Counted from the stretch's first letter, positions 51,483-61,448 are shown. The stretch is DNA of 64,000 nucleotides from Aeriscardovia sp. (GCA_017965665.1 JAGCPN010000003.1:81507-145506); one strand, 5' to 3'. Made by a program: numbers and translations. The notes: a model not told the origin generated them from the sequence alone.

Positions 51483-53792
51483 TCAGCTGAGGAAGAGGAA
51501 CCAGTCTTTAACGGGGAAGTAATGTTGCGGGGAGTAGGAAAGTAGAGATCCATACCTGCCCACAGTGAAGGTCTCAAAAAATTCCAAGATCAGGCAAAGG
51601 CATACTGTTACCACGGAAGCTAAAATTAACAGCTTGTATCCGGGTGTCAAACGCCTCCCGGGGACTGGGAAGAGCGAAAAATAGCAGCAAATCGCGGCCA
51701 GCACAAATGCCACTCCAAAGTCGCTTATATAGCGTTGGGAAATCCCGCCGAGGTAAGAATCCATACACATCACAAAGAACCCTGAAGCGAGGGCGGTCCA
51801 GACAAACCCCATAACCGAACGTCTGGAACTGCCTCCTTCAAACATGCCTCCGCTCATCTCTCCTGCAAGTTCAACTCTGCGGCTCCTGGAAAAAATCCAG
51901 GGAACGGCGAAAAGGATAAGGGCAAAAGGCGCAATAAATGCAAAATATCCCCCTTCAAACGGTTCTATGGGATAGAAAAGAGAGAATGGAGTGCCGGTCA
52001 AGCCTACAAACGGGAAGGCAGTGGTGAGATTCATAGGCTGGAAAAGATAGTAGAAGAGGCCCTCTATGGCTGACAGACGCGTAAAGGCTGGATTCACAGC
52101 ATCAAATCCCGTCAGTTGATAGGTGTTCCCGAAGGTAAAGAAGGATCCGAACCTGACGTGGTTGTAAATAAAGAGGGGTATAAAGACTAGGAAGAAGGGA
52201 ATGAAGGCCATAATAGTGGCAAAGAAGCCCTTGCGGCTGAAAAGCAGCCTCTCTTTAAATACCGCAGTCCAGAAGATGGGTATGGCGAGGAAGCATAGGA
52301 AGATATAGCCCGGCCGGCATCCTAAGTTGCAGGCCATAAACAGGGACCCGAAGAATATCCACCATGCATCCACTCTTTTGCGTCCTCCGTCCTTTTTCTT
52401 CTGGCGAAGCGACTCAAACCAGCACCAAAGGCCCGCCATGGAAAACATGTAGCTCGAAGCTTCCGGCACAGAGTAAAAGGAAGCCGTGAAGACGTGATAG
52501 AGGATCCCTCCTCCGATGCCCAGCATCCAAGACGCCAGCAAAACTGCCCCAAAGGAAATATTGGGAAACCAGATCTTGCACATCCTCACCAAAAGCAATG
52601 TGGCAAATATTGCGGCTATAAGTACGGCTACAAGGATGGCCCAGCAGCTTTCCATCTCTTTGCCCGTGATGATTTCAAAAGGCATAAAGAAGACTATTGC
52701 CGGTATTACGCCGAAGTAGCAATAATACTTTCCGTTATAAAAGGCGTGATCCCAAAAGACCTTCATACCGGGATTGCTCTGAATAACTTGCATCCTTAGA
52801 AGGGGATCGTAAGGATTTTGCATGTCTTTCAACGGTGCAGGGACTGGAAGGTTCAGCCACGCATGGCCGTGCAGGAGCGAATTGGCAAGATTGCCGTACT
52901 GGTTAAAGGACGTCCATTGTCCCCAACCGGCGCCCTGAGTACTGCTCCCCCTCCAGACGTTCCAACTGTTAGACATGTAGAAGATCAGAATATAGAAAAG
53001 CATGACGAAGAGGGTGCTTAGGCACAAGGTCCAGATTTCAAACCCGCCCCAATCGTCAAGCCTCCAGCGCCATAAGGGGCTGTTGGGTCCAAGAAAGACT
53101 GCAAAAAGCCCAAGGAGGAGCATTAAAGCAAAGCGTATGAGGCTGAAATGGAAGCCGATATGAGGATTTACAGTTATCGAGGTAAAGGGCAGAAAGAGCC
53201 CGGAAGCTATATCAAACTGGATCTTTACCTTGTGGCTTCGCCCCCCTAAATTGATGTAGCGGCTCCTGTAAAGGCCTGTGGAAACGCTGGATGCAGTACC
53301 TCCGAGATTGGGAGTTACACCGCTACCGAAGAAAGTGTAAATCGTGCAGTTATATGTGGCCCATTGGGGAGCTGAGGAAGACTGGTTCAGGTGCACGTAT
53401 TTTATATTCCGGTTTTCCGGATTGGTTATGGTTATGGAGGGATTGGCGGAAGTTGTCATCCACCCGCCCGCTGTGGGAGTTACATTTGTGAGATTCGACG
53501 TAGAAAGATTCACTGTATCGGTCCGGGTGGTCCTGCTGCTCCAGAATGGGAGGTTGAAGATAAATATCTCCACGAACAGGGCTATCACAAGCGAGAGGAG
53601 TGCGACTTTCCATCTCCTCCTTATAAACATCCTAAAGCTCGACAGTTCCCTGGGAGCAATAGGGGTCGGCGCACCCGAGGGAAAGACTTGGCTGTCTTCC
53701 GAGTAGCTTCTGGCGTACCTTCCGGCGGCGGACTCCTTTGGCCTCCGACTTCTGATCTGCCTCAATTCCAAAAGGCTGCTACTTGATTTCAT
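51483..53792 (-). CDS. Large GT-C-like membrane protein (paralogue 2 of 4)
   Basis: A 769-residue protein with a basic N-terminal tail, a membrane helix (VALLSLVIALFVEIFIFNLPFW), an extracytoplasmic beta-rich region with TITNPENRNIKYVHL, and about ten further helices. Conserved loop: YGNLANSLLHGHAWLNLPVP, NPYDPLLRMQ, FWDHAFYNGKYYCYFGVIPAI. The family tail is VKDWFLFLS. The YNQ/NPYD acidic loop and the adjacent DPMS-like gene suggest a GT-C transferase using lipid-phosphate sugar; I cannot name the sugar. The gene is ten bases downstream of the next paralogue. Confidence 0.82.
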   Translation of the reverse strand: MKSSSSLLELRQIRSRRPKESAAGRYARSYSEDSQVFPSGAPTPIAPRELSSFRMFIRRRWKVALLSLVIALFVEIFIFNLPFWSSRTTRTDTVNLSTSNLTNVTPTAGGWMTTSANPSITITNPENRNIKYVHLNQSSSAPQWATYNCTIYTFFGSGVTPNLGGTASSVSTGLYRSRYINLGGRSHKVKIQFDIASGLFLPFTSITVNPHIGFHFSLIRFALMLLLGLFAVFLGPNSPLWRWRLDDWGGFEIWTLCLSTLFVMLFYILIFYMSNSWNVWRGSSTQGAGWGQWTSFNQYGNLANSLLHGHAWLNLPVPAPLKDMQNPYDPLLRMQVIQSNPGMKVFWDHAFYNGKYYCYFGVIPAIVFFMPFEIITGKEMESCWAILVAVLIAAIFATLLLVRMCKIWFPNISFGAVLLASWMLGIGGGILYHVFTASFYSVPEASSYMFSMAGLWCWFESLRQKKKDGGRKRVDAWWIFFGSLFMACNLGCRPGYIFLCFLAIPIFWTAVFKERLLFSRKGFFATIMAFIPFFLVFIPLFIYNHVRFGSFFTFGNTYQLTGFDAVNPAFTRLSAIEGLFYYLFQPMNLTTAFPFVGLTGTPFSLFYPIEPFEGGYFAFIAPFALILFAVPWIFSRSRRVELAGEMSGGMFEGGSSRRSVMGFVWTALASGFFVMCMDSYLGGISQRYISDFGVAFVLAAICCYFSLFPVPGRRLTPGYKLLILASVVTVCLCLILEFFETFTVGRYGSLLSYSPQHYFPVKDWFLFLS

Positions 53793-53802
53793 ATCCTTCC
53801 CA

Positions 53803-56031
53803 TCAGCTCATAAACAAGAACCACGAGGCGACCTTGAAAATATGCGAAGTTGCATTTTGAGACAGCCTTCCAAGATCGCACAGCCCCAAAAACTCCCATA
53901 TGCAGGTCATGGTTAATAAAAATACTAACAATATTTTGAGAAACATAACGCCGTGGTGCCTTTCCTTTTCACGGCAAAGCCAAACCGGAAAAATGGAAAA
54001 CAGCACAAAAACCGCCGAAAGTGTAAAAAGCGATCCGAAACAGGATTCGTATCTCTGAGAAAACCCGCACCAGCTCGCATCCAAATAAGTTACTATCACT
54101 CCGAAGGCCACGCTCAGAAGTATCAGGGAAATTACAGAACCCCTCACGCTTCTTACAGAAGAGTATCTGTCAGAAAAAGTTTTATCGAGTATTCGTCTCC
54201 TGCTTCTGGCAAAAATCCACGGCGTAAGGGCGAGGAGCACGAATGTGAAGGGGGCATTAAAAGTAAAGTATCCTCCCCCTACGGCCGGATCCATTGAATA
54301 CCAAAAAGGAATAACAGGTCCTATTGGCGACATTCGAACAGTCGTGATAAAGGGAAAGATTCCGACAATATTTAAAGGCTGGAACCAAAAATAAGACAAT
54401 ATGAGAGGAATTGAGAAAGGCAGTTTAGGTTTGGCTGCCCGGGTCATGTCAAATATCGTCAAGTTGTAGTCTTCTCCAAAATTCAGGCAAGATCCGAACC
54501 TGTCGAAGTTATAGATGAAGATGGGGATGAATATAAGGAAAAAGGGAAGGATAGCGGAAATCGTAGACCACAAACCGTTTTTGCTGAAAAGCAATCGATC
54601 TTTGAAAATTGAAGTCCAAAATATCGGTATAGCCAAAAAGGCGAAGGAAAGATACTGAGGCCTGCATCCCAGGTTACAGGCCATAAAGAGTGATCCAAAG
54701 AATATCCACCAGGGAGATATGTACTTTTTTTCTTTTTTTTTCGATATCTTTATTGACTTCAGCCAACACCAAAGCCCAAGTATGGAAAACATGTAGCTGG
54801 TAGCTTCCGGGACGGAATAATAATCTGCTACGAAAGCCTCTTGGAGAAGGCCGCATCCCATTCCCAGTATCCATATTGCAACCAGAGTCGTGGCAATACT
54901 CGAATCCCGGAAATAAAGCCTTGCAAGCCTAACTATCAGGAAAGTGGCGCAAATATTTGCGATCATGAGGGCTATAAGGATGGCCCATCCACTTGGCATG
55001 TATTTTCCGGTAATTGCCTCATAAGGCATAAAGAAAATAATCGCTGGAATTACCCCGAAATAGCAATAATATTTGCCATGGTAGAAAGCATGATCCCAGA
55101 AGGAAAATTGGCCATGCCTCCCTATAGCTAACCTTGCGGAAAGGCTATACGGATTTTTGAGGGCTTTAAGCCCCGGGGTAACGGGGAGGTGTAGCCATGT
55201 ATGCCCATGGAGAAGTGAGCTGGCGAGAAGTCCGTACTGATTGTAGTCATACCATATCCCGTTTGAATACTTTACAATTTCGGTCCACGAATAGCCATTC
55301 CCATTGAAATACCATGTCACAAAATAGAAAAACATGACGCCCAAAGTAGCCAAAACCAAAAGGACTACCTGGAAGACAGACCTTATATTGAGCTCAGTTT
55401 TCCAAAGTATGCTCCCAGGGCCAAATAAAACCCAAAATGACGCTATCAGAAGGAGCATTAGAATCCTCAAGACAGAGAACCTATATGGGATATGCGGATT
55501 GATTATGATTTTTGTAATTGGCAGGAAAGTGCCTTTGGGCACATTAAGTTTCAAAGTTATATTTTCGACGTAAGAGCCTGCGTTAATGTACCTGTTATCC
55601 TTTACCCCCAGGTCCAAGGTCTGGGCCGCTCCGTAGTGCACATATCGGTCCCCCTTGTAGGAGACCCCAACAGTGTAGCTTAAGTGCTGTGAAGTATTTT
55701 GGAACTGCGCCGGAACTTCCAGATAAATGTATTTTATAACCCTGTCCAACGTTATATTCACGGTTGGATTGGGAACTAAAGCTGTAACTCCATCTCCGCT
55801 TTCTTTTAATCCTACAGTCTTCAGGGAGGACAGATTGGCAGATTCTGGAGAAGTCCTGAGGGTTTGCCATGTCGGGAGATTAAAGATGAAAACCTCGAGC
55901 AAAAGTAACCCTATAAGGCACAGTCCCATGAATTTCCAGCGGGTCTTGAAGAATAGGCGCCAATCCGGAATTAAGTATTGACTTGCGTTTGAGACATGCG
56001 AAGACAAGGGCGGCGGAGGAGGGGTAATCAT
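53803..56031 (-). CDS. Large GT-C-like membrane protein (paralogue 3 of 4)
   Basis: A 742-residue paralogue, closest to the gene at 59163: both start MIxPPxPP, share PDWRLFFKTRWK before the first helix, and end FKVASWFLF. The extracytoplasmic domain includes DRVIKYIYLEVPAQF and YINAGSYVENITLKL, a jelly-roll-like pattern. Conserved loop: YGLLASSLLHGHTWLHLPVT, NPYSLSAR, FWDHAFYHGKYYCYFGVIPAI. I start it at the ATG shared with its relative; the open frame is 16 codons longer. TATACT lies exactly eight bases before this ATG, so the message may be leaderless. AT-rich compared with the left half of the window. Confidence 0.8.
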   Translation of the reverse strand: MITPPPPPLSSHVSNASQYLIPDWRLFFKTRWKFMGLCLIGLLLLEVFIFNLPTWQTLRTSPESANLSSLKTVGLKESGDGVTALVPNPTVNITLDRVIKYIYLEVPAQFQNTSQHLSYTVGVSYKGDRYVHYGAAQTLDLGVKDNRYINAGSYVENITLKLNVPKGTFLPITKIIINPHIPYRFSVLRILMLLLIASFWVLFGPGSILWKTELNIRSVFQVVLLVLATLGVMFFYFVTWYFNGNGYSWTEIVKYSNGIWYDYNQYGLLASSLLHGHTWLHLPVTPGLKALKNPYSLSARLAIGRHGQFSFWDHAFYHGKYYCYFGVIPAIIFFMPYEAITGKYMPSGWAILIALMIANICATFLIVRLARLYFRDSSIATTLVAIWILGMGCGLLQEAFVADYYSVPEATSYMFSILGLWCWLKSIKISKKKEKKYISPWWIFFGSLFMACNLGCRPQYLSFAFLAIPIFWTSIFKDRLLFSKNGLWSTISAILPFFLIFIPIFIYNFDRFGSCLNFGEDYNLTIFDMTRAAKPKLPFSIPLILSYFWFQPLNIVGIFPFITTVRMSPIGPVIPFWYSMDPAVGGGYFTFNAPFTFVLLALTPWIFARSRRRILDKTFSDRYSSVRSVRGSVISLILLSVAFGVIVTYLDASWCGFSQRYESCFGSLFTLSAVFVLFSIFPVWLCREKERHHGVMFLKILLVFLLTMTCIWEFLGLCDLGRLSQNATSHIFKVASWFLFMS

Positions 56032-56106
56032 AACGATCAAGTATAAAGTTCCAAAAAGATAATACGGGCTTCTGCACACATAAAGAAGATGTCATAGATA
56101 TAAATT

Positions 56107-56132
56107 GGGGAGGGCGCATCGTCGCCCTCCCC
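56107..56132 (-). terminator. Hairpin between the MATE gene and GT-C-like gene 3
   Basis: The perfect ten-base stem GGGGAGGGCG/CGCCCTCCCC has a six-base loop. On the minus strand it is followed by AATTTATAT rather than a T run, so termination may be inefficient. The rest of the 270-base gap shows nothing else. Confidence 0.55.
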
Positions 56133-56353
56133 GGATGGTTTTGGTGACTTATTTGAATTAGCTGTGTAGATCCTCCATTATTCTTTTTTGCCAAACTCTG
56201 ATTCATAGCTCGAGAGTAGCCTCTGGGTTTGGGAGCTGTATAGATCTAGAGGTTAATGCAGCTATGCTTTTCTACCACCATTAGAATCTTCTTCTATGTT
56301 CCATCAAGTTTAAAACAAGTAAATAAACCCTTGGTTCCGGTTTTAGACAAAAC

Positions 56354-57754
56354 TCACTGAATGTCTGATCCTAAATTAGCCTTCATCATTGACCCTCCAA
56401 GCTTATTTTCTAATTTGCCAAGCCATTTATGCACGTGCACTTGCATTGGCACCACTGTGAGGAAAGTACATATATCTGCTATGGGCTGGCATATTTCCAC
56501 ACCTCGATAACCAAGAAAATGCGGAAGAATAAAGAGCCAGGGAATTAGATAGAGCCCATGCCTAAGGAGTGGTACGCAGCTTGCCATTATGTTCTTTCCC
56601 AAAGTCTGGCAATTCATATTGAACATCGCAATTAAGGTTGTGAGAGGAAGAGTAGCGGAAAGGAACCTCAGATAGCTCGCCCCGCGGGAAACAACCTCCG
56701 GGTTCTTTTGAAATAGTGCCACCAGCTGTGGGGCCAGAGCAATCGACACAATGCTGGCTGAAACCAGAAATATTGCGCAGGCAATGATACTGAGCTTAAA
56801 CGCCTTCTTAATCCTGGAGTATTTCTCCGCTCCAAACCCGTATCCGCAAATTGGCTGATATCCTTGGCCAATTCCGCCTCTTACTGATGCAAAAAGGGTA
56901 ACTATCCGGTTCGCCACTGTAACTGCGGCAATCGCTGCAGTCCCAAAAGGACTGCATGCTACATCTACCAGATCCAAGCTCAGGGCCCTCATTCCATTGC
57001 GAAGAAGGCTTGGAAGCCCGGTAAAAATCAGATTCTTAAAGACATCCAGTTGGAAACGGCTTTTTTTAAACCCTATACCGATTTCGCTTTTGATTGCAAA
57101 AAAGATCAAAAGCACTGCAAAGGAAAAAACCTGACAGAGGGCCGTAGATATCCCGGCTCCCAAAATTCCCAAGCCTAACTTAAATATGAATAGGGGTTCA
57201 AGTCCGATGTTCAGTACAAGGCCCGAACAAATTCCGACCATAGCCATGGTGGCGTACCCCTGGAAGCGCAGAAGCGGATTGAGTACGTAATTTACCCCGT
57301 TTATCGGACTGACTATCAGAATCGGTATCAAATACAGAACGGCCAAAGGAGCTATCTGCTCATTGGATCCCAAAAGTCGCACAAGGGGATGGATGGCTCC
57401 CAGACAGACGATTGTCAAGAGAACAGAAAAACCTACAGAGAGCCAAAAACCTTGAAAGGCGTATGCCGAGGCTTTGTCTTTCTGTTTCTTTCCAAGGTAG
57501 ACTGAGGCTTTATTTGCCGCCCCCATTCCAAACAACAGGGAGAAGGACTTAAAAATAATCGTCAAAGGCATTACTGCCCCACTGGCAGCCAGAGCCGCTA
57601 CACTCAAATGCCCCAAATACAGGGCATCTATGAGGCTGTAAATAACTGTAACAAGGCTGCTTATAATGGCGGGCGCTGCCATTTCAGATAACAGGCGCCC
57701 TACCGGGGAAGACACCATATGGGAATATGGTCGGTCTTTCATGATCGATCCCAT
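56354..57754 (-). CDS. MATE-family efflux/flippase-like transporter
   Basis: A 466-residue polytopic protein with twelve hydrophobic segments and MATE marks: VIYSLIDALYLGHLSVAALAASG in helix 1-2, PLTIIFKSFSLLFGMGAANKASVYLGKK, and the second-half repeat VANRIVTLFASVRGGIGQGYQPICGYGFGA. MATE proteins export cationic compounds with H+ or Na+. Placement inside the polysaccharide locus makes a lipid-linked glycan role thinkable, but the sequence is that of ordinary MATE transporters, not Wzx. Two ATGs (57754 and 57742) are possible. Moderately AT-rich, like its neighbours. Confidence 0.88.
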   Translation of the reverse strand: MGSIMKDRPYSHMVSSPVGRLLSEMAAPAIISSLVTVIYSLIDALYLGHLSVAALAASGAVMPLTIIFKSFSLLFGMGAANKASVYLGKKQKDKASAYAFQGFWLSVGFSVLLTIVCLGAIHPLVRLLGSNEQIAPLAVLYLIPILIVSPINGVNYVLNPLLRFQGYATMAMVGICSGLVLNIGLEPLFIFKLGLGILGAGISTALCQVFSFAVLLIFFAIKSEIGIGFKKSRFQLDVFKNLIFTGLPSLLRNGMRALSLDLVDVACSPFGTAAIAAVTVANRIVTLFASVRGGIGQGYQPICGYGFGAEKYSRIKKAFKLSIIACAIFLVSASIVSIALAPQLVALFQKNPEVVSRGASYLRFLSATLPLTTLIAMFNMNCQTLGKNIMASCVPLLRHGLYLIPWLFILPHFLGYRGVEICQPIADICTFLTVVPMQVHVHKWLGKLENKLGGSMMKANLGSDIQ

Positions 57755-57872
57755 CTACACCGCACGAGGAAGTGCGATAGGTTCATGATATCAATTTAGG
57801 GTTCAGCTATTCAAAATGACTTATATGCCTTTCTAAAAGAGGAGATATCCCCAAGACAAGCTCATGGCAGAT

Positions 57873-58937
57873 TTAAACCCCTGAAGCATCTACGGACGGA
57901 AGGGCCACAATGCCGAATATCGACAAACACACGCAGGAGAGGCCCGACATAATATAGGCCGCATAAGTGTAGTCGGGATTTGTAAGCGAGGTGGAGAAAA
58001 GCACGATACTTATCAAAAGCCCCGCCACAAGAGTCAATATGGGGAAGTAAGAGGCGAGGAAATCAATGTCCGGGATATTTCTCCAGCTTCCTATGACCCT
58101 ATGGGCCTTACCGCACACAGCGAAGCATACGAGTCCGAGACCAATCATTCCGAACCCCGGCGGAATAAAACTCCCCCCCTTGATAGCGGCCACACATATT
58201 CCCCATACAATATTGATGGTCCCCGTGCAGACGATGTAGATGGAGTAGCGCCATCTGAAGCGTTTAAGGAAAATATTATTCGCCTGCTTGGAAAGAATAT
58301 GAATGAGAAATACCAACGCCAGGCACACAAAAGACTGCGCCATCATGGCGTCCCCCCCAATCTGCTGAGCAGTAGAGGGAAGGCAGAGAGACACTATCGC
58401 GTACACAAATCCCACAATTGAAAAGAAAGAAGGGATAGCAGTAAGGCTCCAAATCTCAAGATGGGCATATTTCATCCCTTTTCCCTCAGGGATTTGTTTG
58501 ACGAGCAAATGGATCCAATCAATGGTGGTCATTGAAATTGTGGAAATGCAGATTGCAATCATCCCCACGCCAAAAACCAGATGTCCTGAAATTATGCCGA
58601 GAGAGGAGTGAAATCTGGCCAGTATTGTCAATCCCCAGATGGTAATAGCCCAACCAGCCATGTACCCCATAGTGGGGAAGGGCCAAATGGGATGGATGCC
58701 TTCAGAAGGGCGCATTGTGCTTGCTACGACGGTGTAAAGGGCGAAGGTGACGGAACTCAAGGCAATCATGAATTTTCCGGGGAGTACACTCGCCCGTCCA
58801 AAAAGGAGGTAAAACCCGAATGCCAATGTGAAGGCTGTCATCGACAGGGTGATCAGCCTTAAAAGAAAACTGTAAGGCTTATGCCTGTAGTCCTTAAACA
58901 ATCTATCTCTCCTAACCATCTTTTGTGGATTATCCAC
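57873..58937 (-). CDS. YhiM/DUF2776-like membrane protein
   Basis: About 350 residues with nine to ten membrane helices. The block FPTMGYMAGWAITIWGL followed by SGHLVFGVGMIAICIST matches the E. coli YhiM (DUF2776) sequence, which has FPIIGY...TMIWG and AGHVIFGVGMIAACVST. YhiM is linked to acid survival in E. coli; molecular function is unknown. Start is ambiguous: GTG here has GGAAG nine bases upstream, a TTG three codons earlier and an ATG six codons later are alternatives. The perfect palindrome GTGGATTATCCAC overlaps the chosen start and could be an operator. Confidence 0.7.
   Translation of the reverse strand: MDNPQKMVRRDRLFKDYRHKPYSFLLRLITLSMTAFTLAFGFYLLFGRASVLPGKFMIALSSVTFALYTVVASTMRPSEGIHPIWPFPTMGYMAGWAITIWGLTILARFHSSLGIISGHLVFGVGMIAICISTISMTTIDWIHLLVKQIPEGKGMKYAHLEIWSLTAIPSFFSIVGFVYAIVSLCLPSTAQQIGGDAMMAQSFVCLALVFLIHILSKQANNIFLKRFRWRYSIYIVCTGTINIVWGICVAAIKGGSFIPPGFGMIGLGLVCFAVCGKAHRVIGSWRNIPDIDFLASYFPILTLVAGLLISIVLFSTSLTNPDYTYAAYIMSGLSCVCLSIFGIVALPSVDASGV
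58925..58937. promoter_or_regulatory. Palindrome GTGGAT-T-ATCCAC at the YhiM-like start
   Basis: A 13-base odd palindrome lies at the start region of the YhiM-like gene. Candidate operator or translation-blocking hairpin; no second copy was seen nearby. Confidence 0.35.
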
Positions 58938-59162
58938 TGCAAACAACTTCCGGAAAGAGGGGGCGCAAAAATTTCAGAAAAACGCCAGAGAACCGGATTA
59001 CGTATTCGTACCCTACTTATAAACTAATCTTTTATGGTATCGTTTGCAAATATTAAGATAAGTCACCTTTTCAACTGAAATCTTATCTAGTAAGACTGAG
59101 AGATACGGGCCTTTAAAGATATTAAATAAGACTACTTTTTAAGCAAAATTGCAAATTTTAAT

Positions 59163-61373
59163 TTAATTCACAAATAAGAACCATGAGGCGACCTTGAAGA
59201 GGTGAACAGTCGAATTCTGCCCCATCCGTCCCAAATCACACAATCCCAAGAACTCCAAAACAAGAGTCGCAACGATCAGAGCTGTTAATGATATCTTGAG
59301 GAGCATCACCGATCCCTGCTTCTCTCTCTCACAGCATACCCATCTAGGGAGGGCACAGAAGAGGACCAAAATCGAAGAAAGAGTGAAAAGGGTGCCAAAA
59401 CAAGCTTCATAACGCTGGGAGCAGCCTCCCAGATATGCATTCAAAAATGTGGAGCAAACTGCCAAAGCAAAAGACAATGATGTCGTAGCGATGACTGTCC
59501 CTCTCACGCTTTTTGCTGGCCAGTATTTCTTGGAAACAGTCCTATTGTCCAACTCGCCTCTTTTGCGGCGCCCGAATACATAGGGAGCGATTATAAAAAG
59601 CAAGAGTACAAATGGGGCTGTGAACACAAAGTACCCGCCCCCCACAAAGGGATCCCGAGGGTAATAAAGCGGAGTAGCAATATTTGACTGGGAAATGAAT
59701 GGAAAGGTCGCTCTGATAACTGCGGGTTTGAACCAAAAACAAATAAGTACTTCACTAATCAAAAATAAAATATTGGGTCTTTTAGCTCGTGTGAGATCCA
59801 ATTCTGTCAAGTTATAATTCTGTCCAAAATTAAACGCGGATCCAAATCTGTCGAAGTTGTAGATGAAGAGGGGAATAAAAATCAAAAAGAAAGGTAGGAT
59901 GGCAAGAATGGTGGCCAGTAGTCCTTTCCTACTAAAAAGAGTCCTGTCCTTAAATACGGAAGTCCAGAAGATTGGAACGGCAAGAAGGCTAAAAATTATG
60001 AATGGAGGTCTGCATCCCAGGTTGCAAGCCATAAAGAGCGATCCAAAGAATATCCACCAGGGAGAGATATACTTCCCCCTCTTGTTCCTCTTTTTCTTGA
60101 TGGCCTTGAGCCAGCACCAAAGGGAGATGATGGTAAACATATAGCTGGAAGCTTGGGGGACCGAATAAAAATCTGCCACGAAAGCCTCCTGAAGGAGGCC
60201 ACATCCCATTCCAAGCATCCATATAGCACATAAAACTGTACCGAAAGAGGCATCTTCAAAATAGAGCTTCGCGATCCTGACGACGAGGAACGTAGCAAAA
60301 ACAATGGCTATTAAGAGGGCTATAAGTATCGCCCAACCGCTTAGCATCTCTTTCCCGGTGATGATCTCATAGGGCATAAAGAAGATAATTGCTGGGATCA
60401 CCCCGAAGTAGCAGTAGTATTTGTCATGGTAAAAAGCATGATCCCAATAAGCAACCTGTCCATTCTTGCCTATCGCCAGCCTAGCTGCCAGACTGTAGGG
60501 ATTTTTCAAGGCTTTGAGTCCAGGAGAGATGGGGAGACTGAGGTATGTGTGTCCATGAAGGAGCGAATTGGCGAGGTCCCCATACTGGTTATAAGAAATC
60601 CACAATCCATTCGGTATTTTTATAATTTGATCCCACTGGTAGCTGTTCCCATTGAAATACCATGTCACAAAATAAAAAAACATGACGCCCAAAGTAGCAA
60701 AGCATAAGAGAAGGAAGTGGAATGCTTTCCCAGTATCTAGCTCCATTTTCCACAAAACGCTACCCGGTCCCAAAAAAATCCAAAAGCTTGCGAGCAAAAG
60801 AAGCATCAGGAGCCGGAGTACAGAAAAACGATAGGGAATTTTTGGATTTACTACGACTCCTGTGATAGGAATAAAGGTTTCTTTAGGAACATTGAACTGG
60901 ATAGTGACGTTGTGGACATATGAGCCAGCATTGATATATCTGTCATCCTTGACTCCTAAATCCATAGTCATTGCACTTCCGTAGTGAATGTATTTGTCAC
61001 CACTGTAGGAAATTCCCACGCTGTAGTTTACGATGTGCGAGCTGTTCTCATATTCAGAGGGAACTTCGAGGTAGAGGTACTTTATAATTTTTTCGGATGT
61101 TACGTTTACAGTGGCATCGGAAGCAGTGGTAACAATCCCGTCAGCTTGCTCTTTTATTGCTCCTGTATGTAAGGAAGAGATACTGTAAACAGATGGAACG
61201 GCCCTAACTGTCTGCCAGGTAGGAAGATTAAAAACGAATACCTCCAAAAGCAATACTCCTATTAGGCAAAATCCTATTACCTTCCAACGAGTTTTGAAAA
61301 ATAGGCGCCAATCGGGGATAAAAGTACGCTTTTCTCTGGAAGCCTGCGAAGGAGGAAAAGGAGGTGCAATCAT
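59163..61373 (-). CDS. Large GT-C-like membrane protein (paralogue 4 of 4)
   Basis: A 736-residue protein very similar to paralogue 3 over its whole length: same N-terminal PDWRLFFKTRWK, extracytoplasmic KIIKYLYLEVPSEYENSS and DDRYINAGSYVHN, loop YGDLANSLLHGHTYLSLPIS, NPYSLAARLAIGKNG, YWDHAFYHDKYYCYFGVIPAI and tail FKVASWFLFVN. The likely role is transfer of a sugar from polyprenyl phosphate to an exported glycan on the outer face of the membrane (inference). A consensus TATAAT ends eight bases before the ATG, implying leaderless transcription; there is no ribosome site. Divergent from GlfT2-like C. AT-rich. Confidence 0.82.
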   Translation of the reverse strand: MIAPPFPPSQASREKRTFIPDWRLFFKTRWKVIGFCLIGVLLLEVFVFNLPTWQTVRAVPSVYSISSLHTGAIKEQADGIVTTASDATVNVTSEKIIKYLYLEVPSEYENSSHIVNYSVGISYSGDKYIHYGSAMTMDLGVKDDRYINAGSYVHNVTIQFNVPKETFIPITGVVVNPKIPYRFSVLRLLMLLLLASFWIFLGPGSVLWKMELDTGKAFHFLLLCFATLGVMFFYFVTWYFNGNSYQWDQIIKIPNGLWISYNQYGDLANSLLHGHTYLSLPISPGLKALKNPYSLAARLAIGKNGQVAYWDHAFYHDKYYCYFGVIPAIIFFMPYEIITGKEMLSGWAILIALLIAIVFATFLVVRIAKLYFEDASFGTVLCAIWMLGMGCGLLQEAFVADFYSVPQASSYMFTIISLWCWLKAIKKKRNKRGKYISPWWIFFGSLFMACNLGCRPPFIIFSLLAVPIFWTSVFKDRTLFSRKGLLATILAILPFFLIFIPLFIYNFDRFGSAFNFGQNYNLTELDLTRAKRPNILFLISEVLICFWFKPAVIRATFPFISQSNIATPLYYPRDPFVGGGYFVFTAPFVLLLFIIAPYVFGRRKRGELDNRTVSKKYWPAKSVRGTVIATTSLSFALAVCSTFLNAYLGGCSQRYEACFGTLFTLSSILVLFCALPRWVCCEREKQGSVMLLKISLTALIVATLVLEFLGLCDLGRMGQNSTVHLFKVASWFLFVN

Positions 61374-61381
61374 GTGTATGA

Positions 61382-61387
61382 ATTATA
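61382..61387 (-). promoter_or_regulatory. TATAAT eight bases before the paralogue 4 ATG
   Basis: A perfect -10 element places the expected start of transcription at or within two bases of the ATG. The equivalent TATACT at 56040-56045 sits at the same eight-base distance from the ATG of paralogue 3. No good -35 is visible for either. Confidence 0.55.
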
Positions 61388-61448
61388 GTTTTGCACCATA
61401 GATAAAATTGGCTCTAGTAACCTTTACAGGCATCAAGGGAGATAGAAA

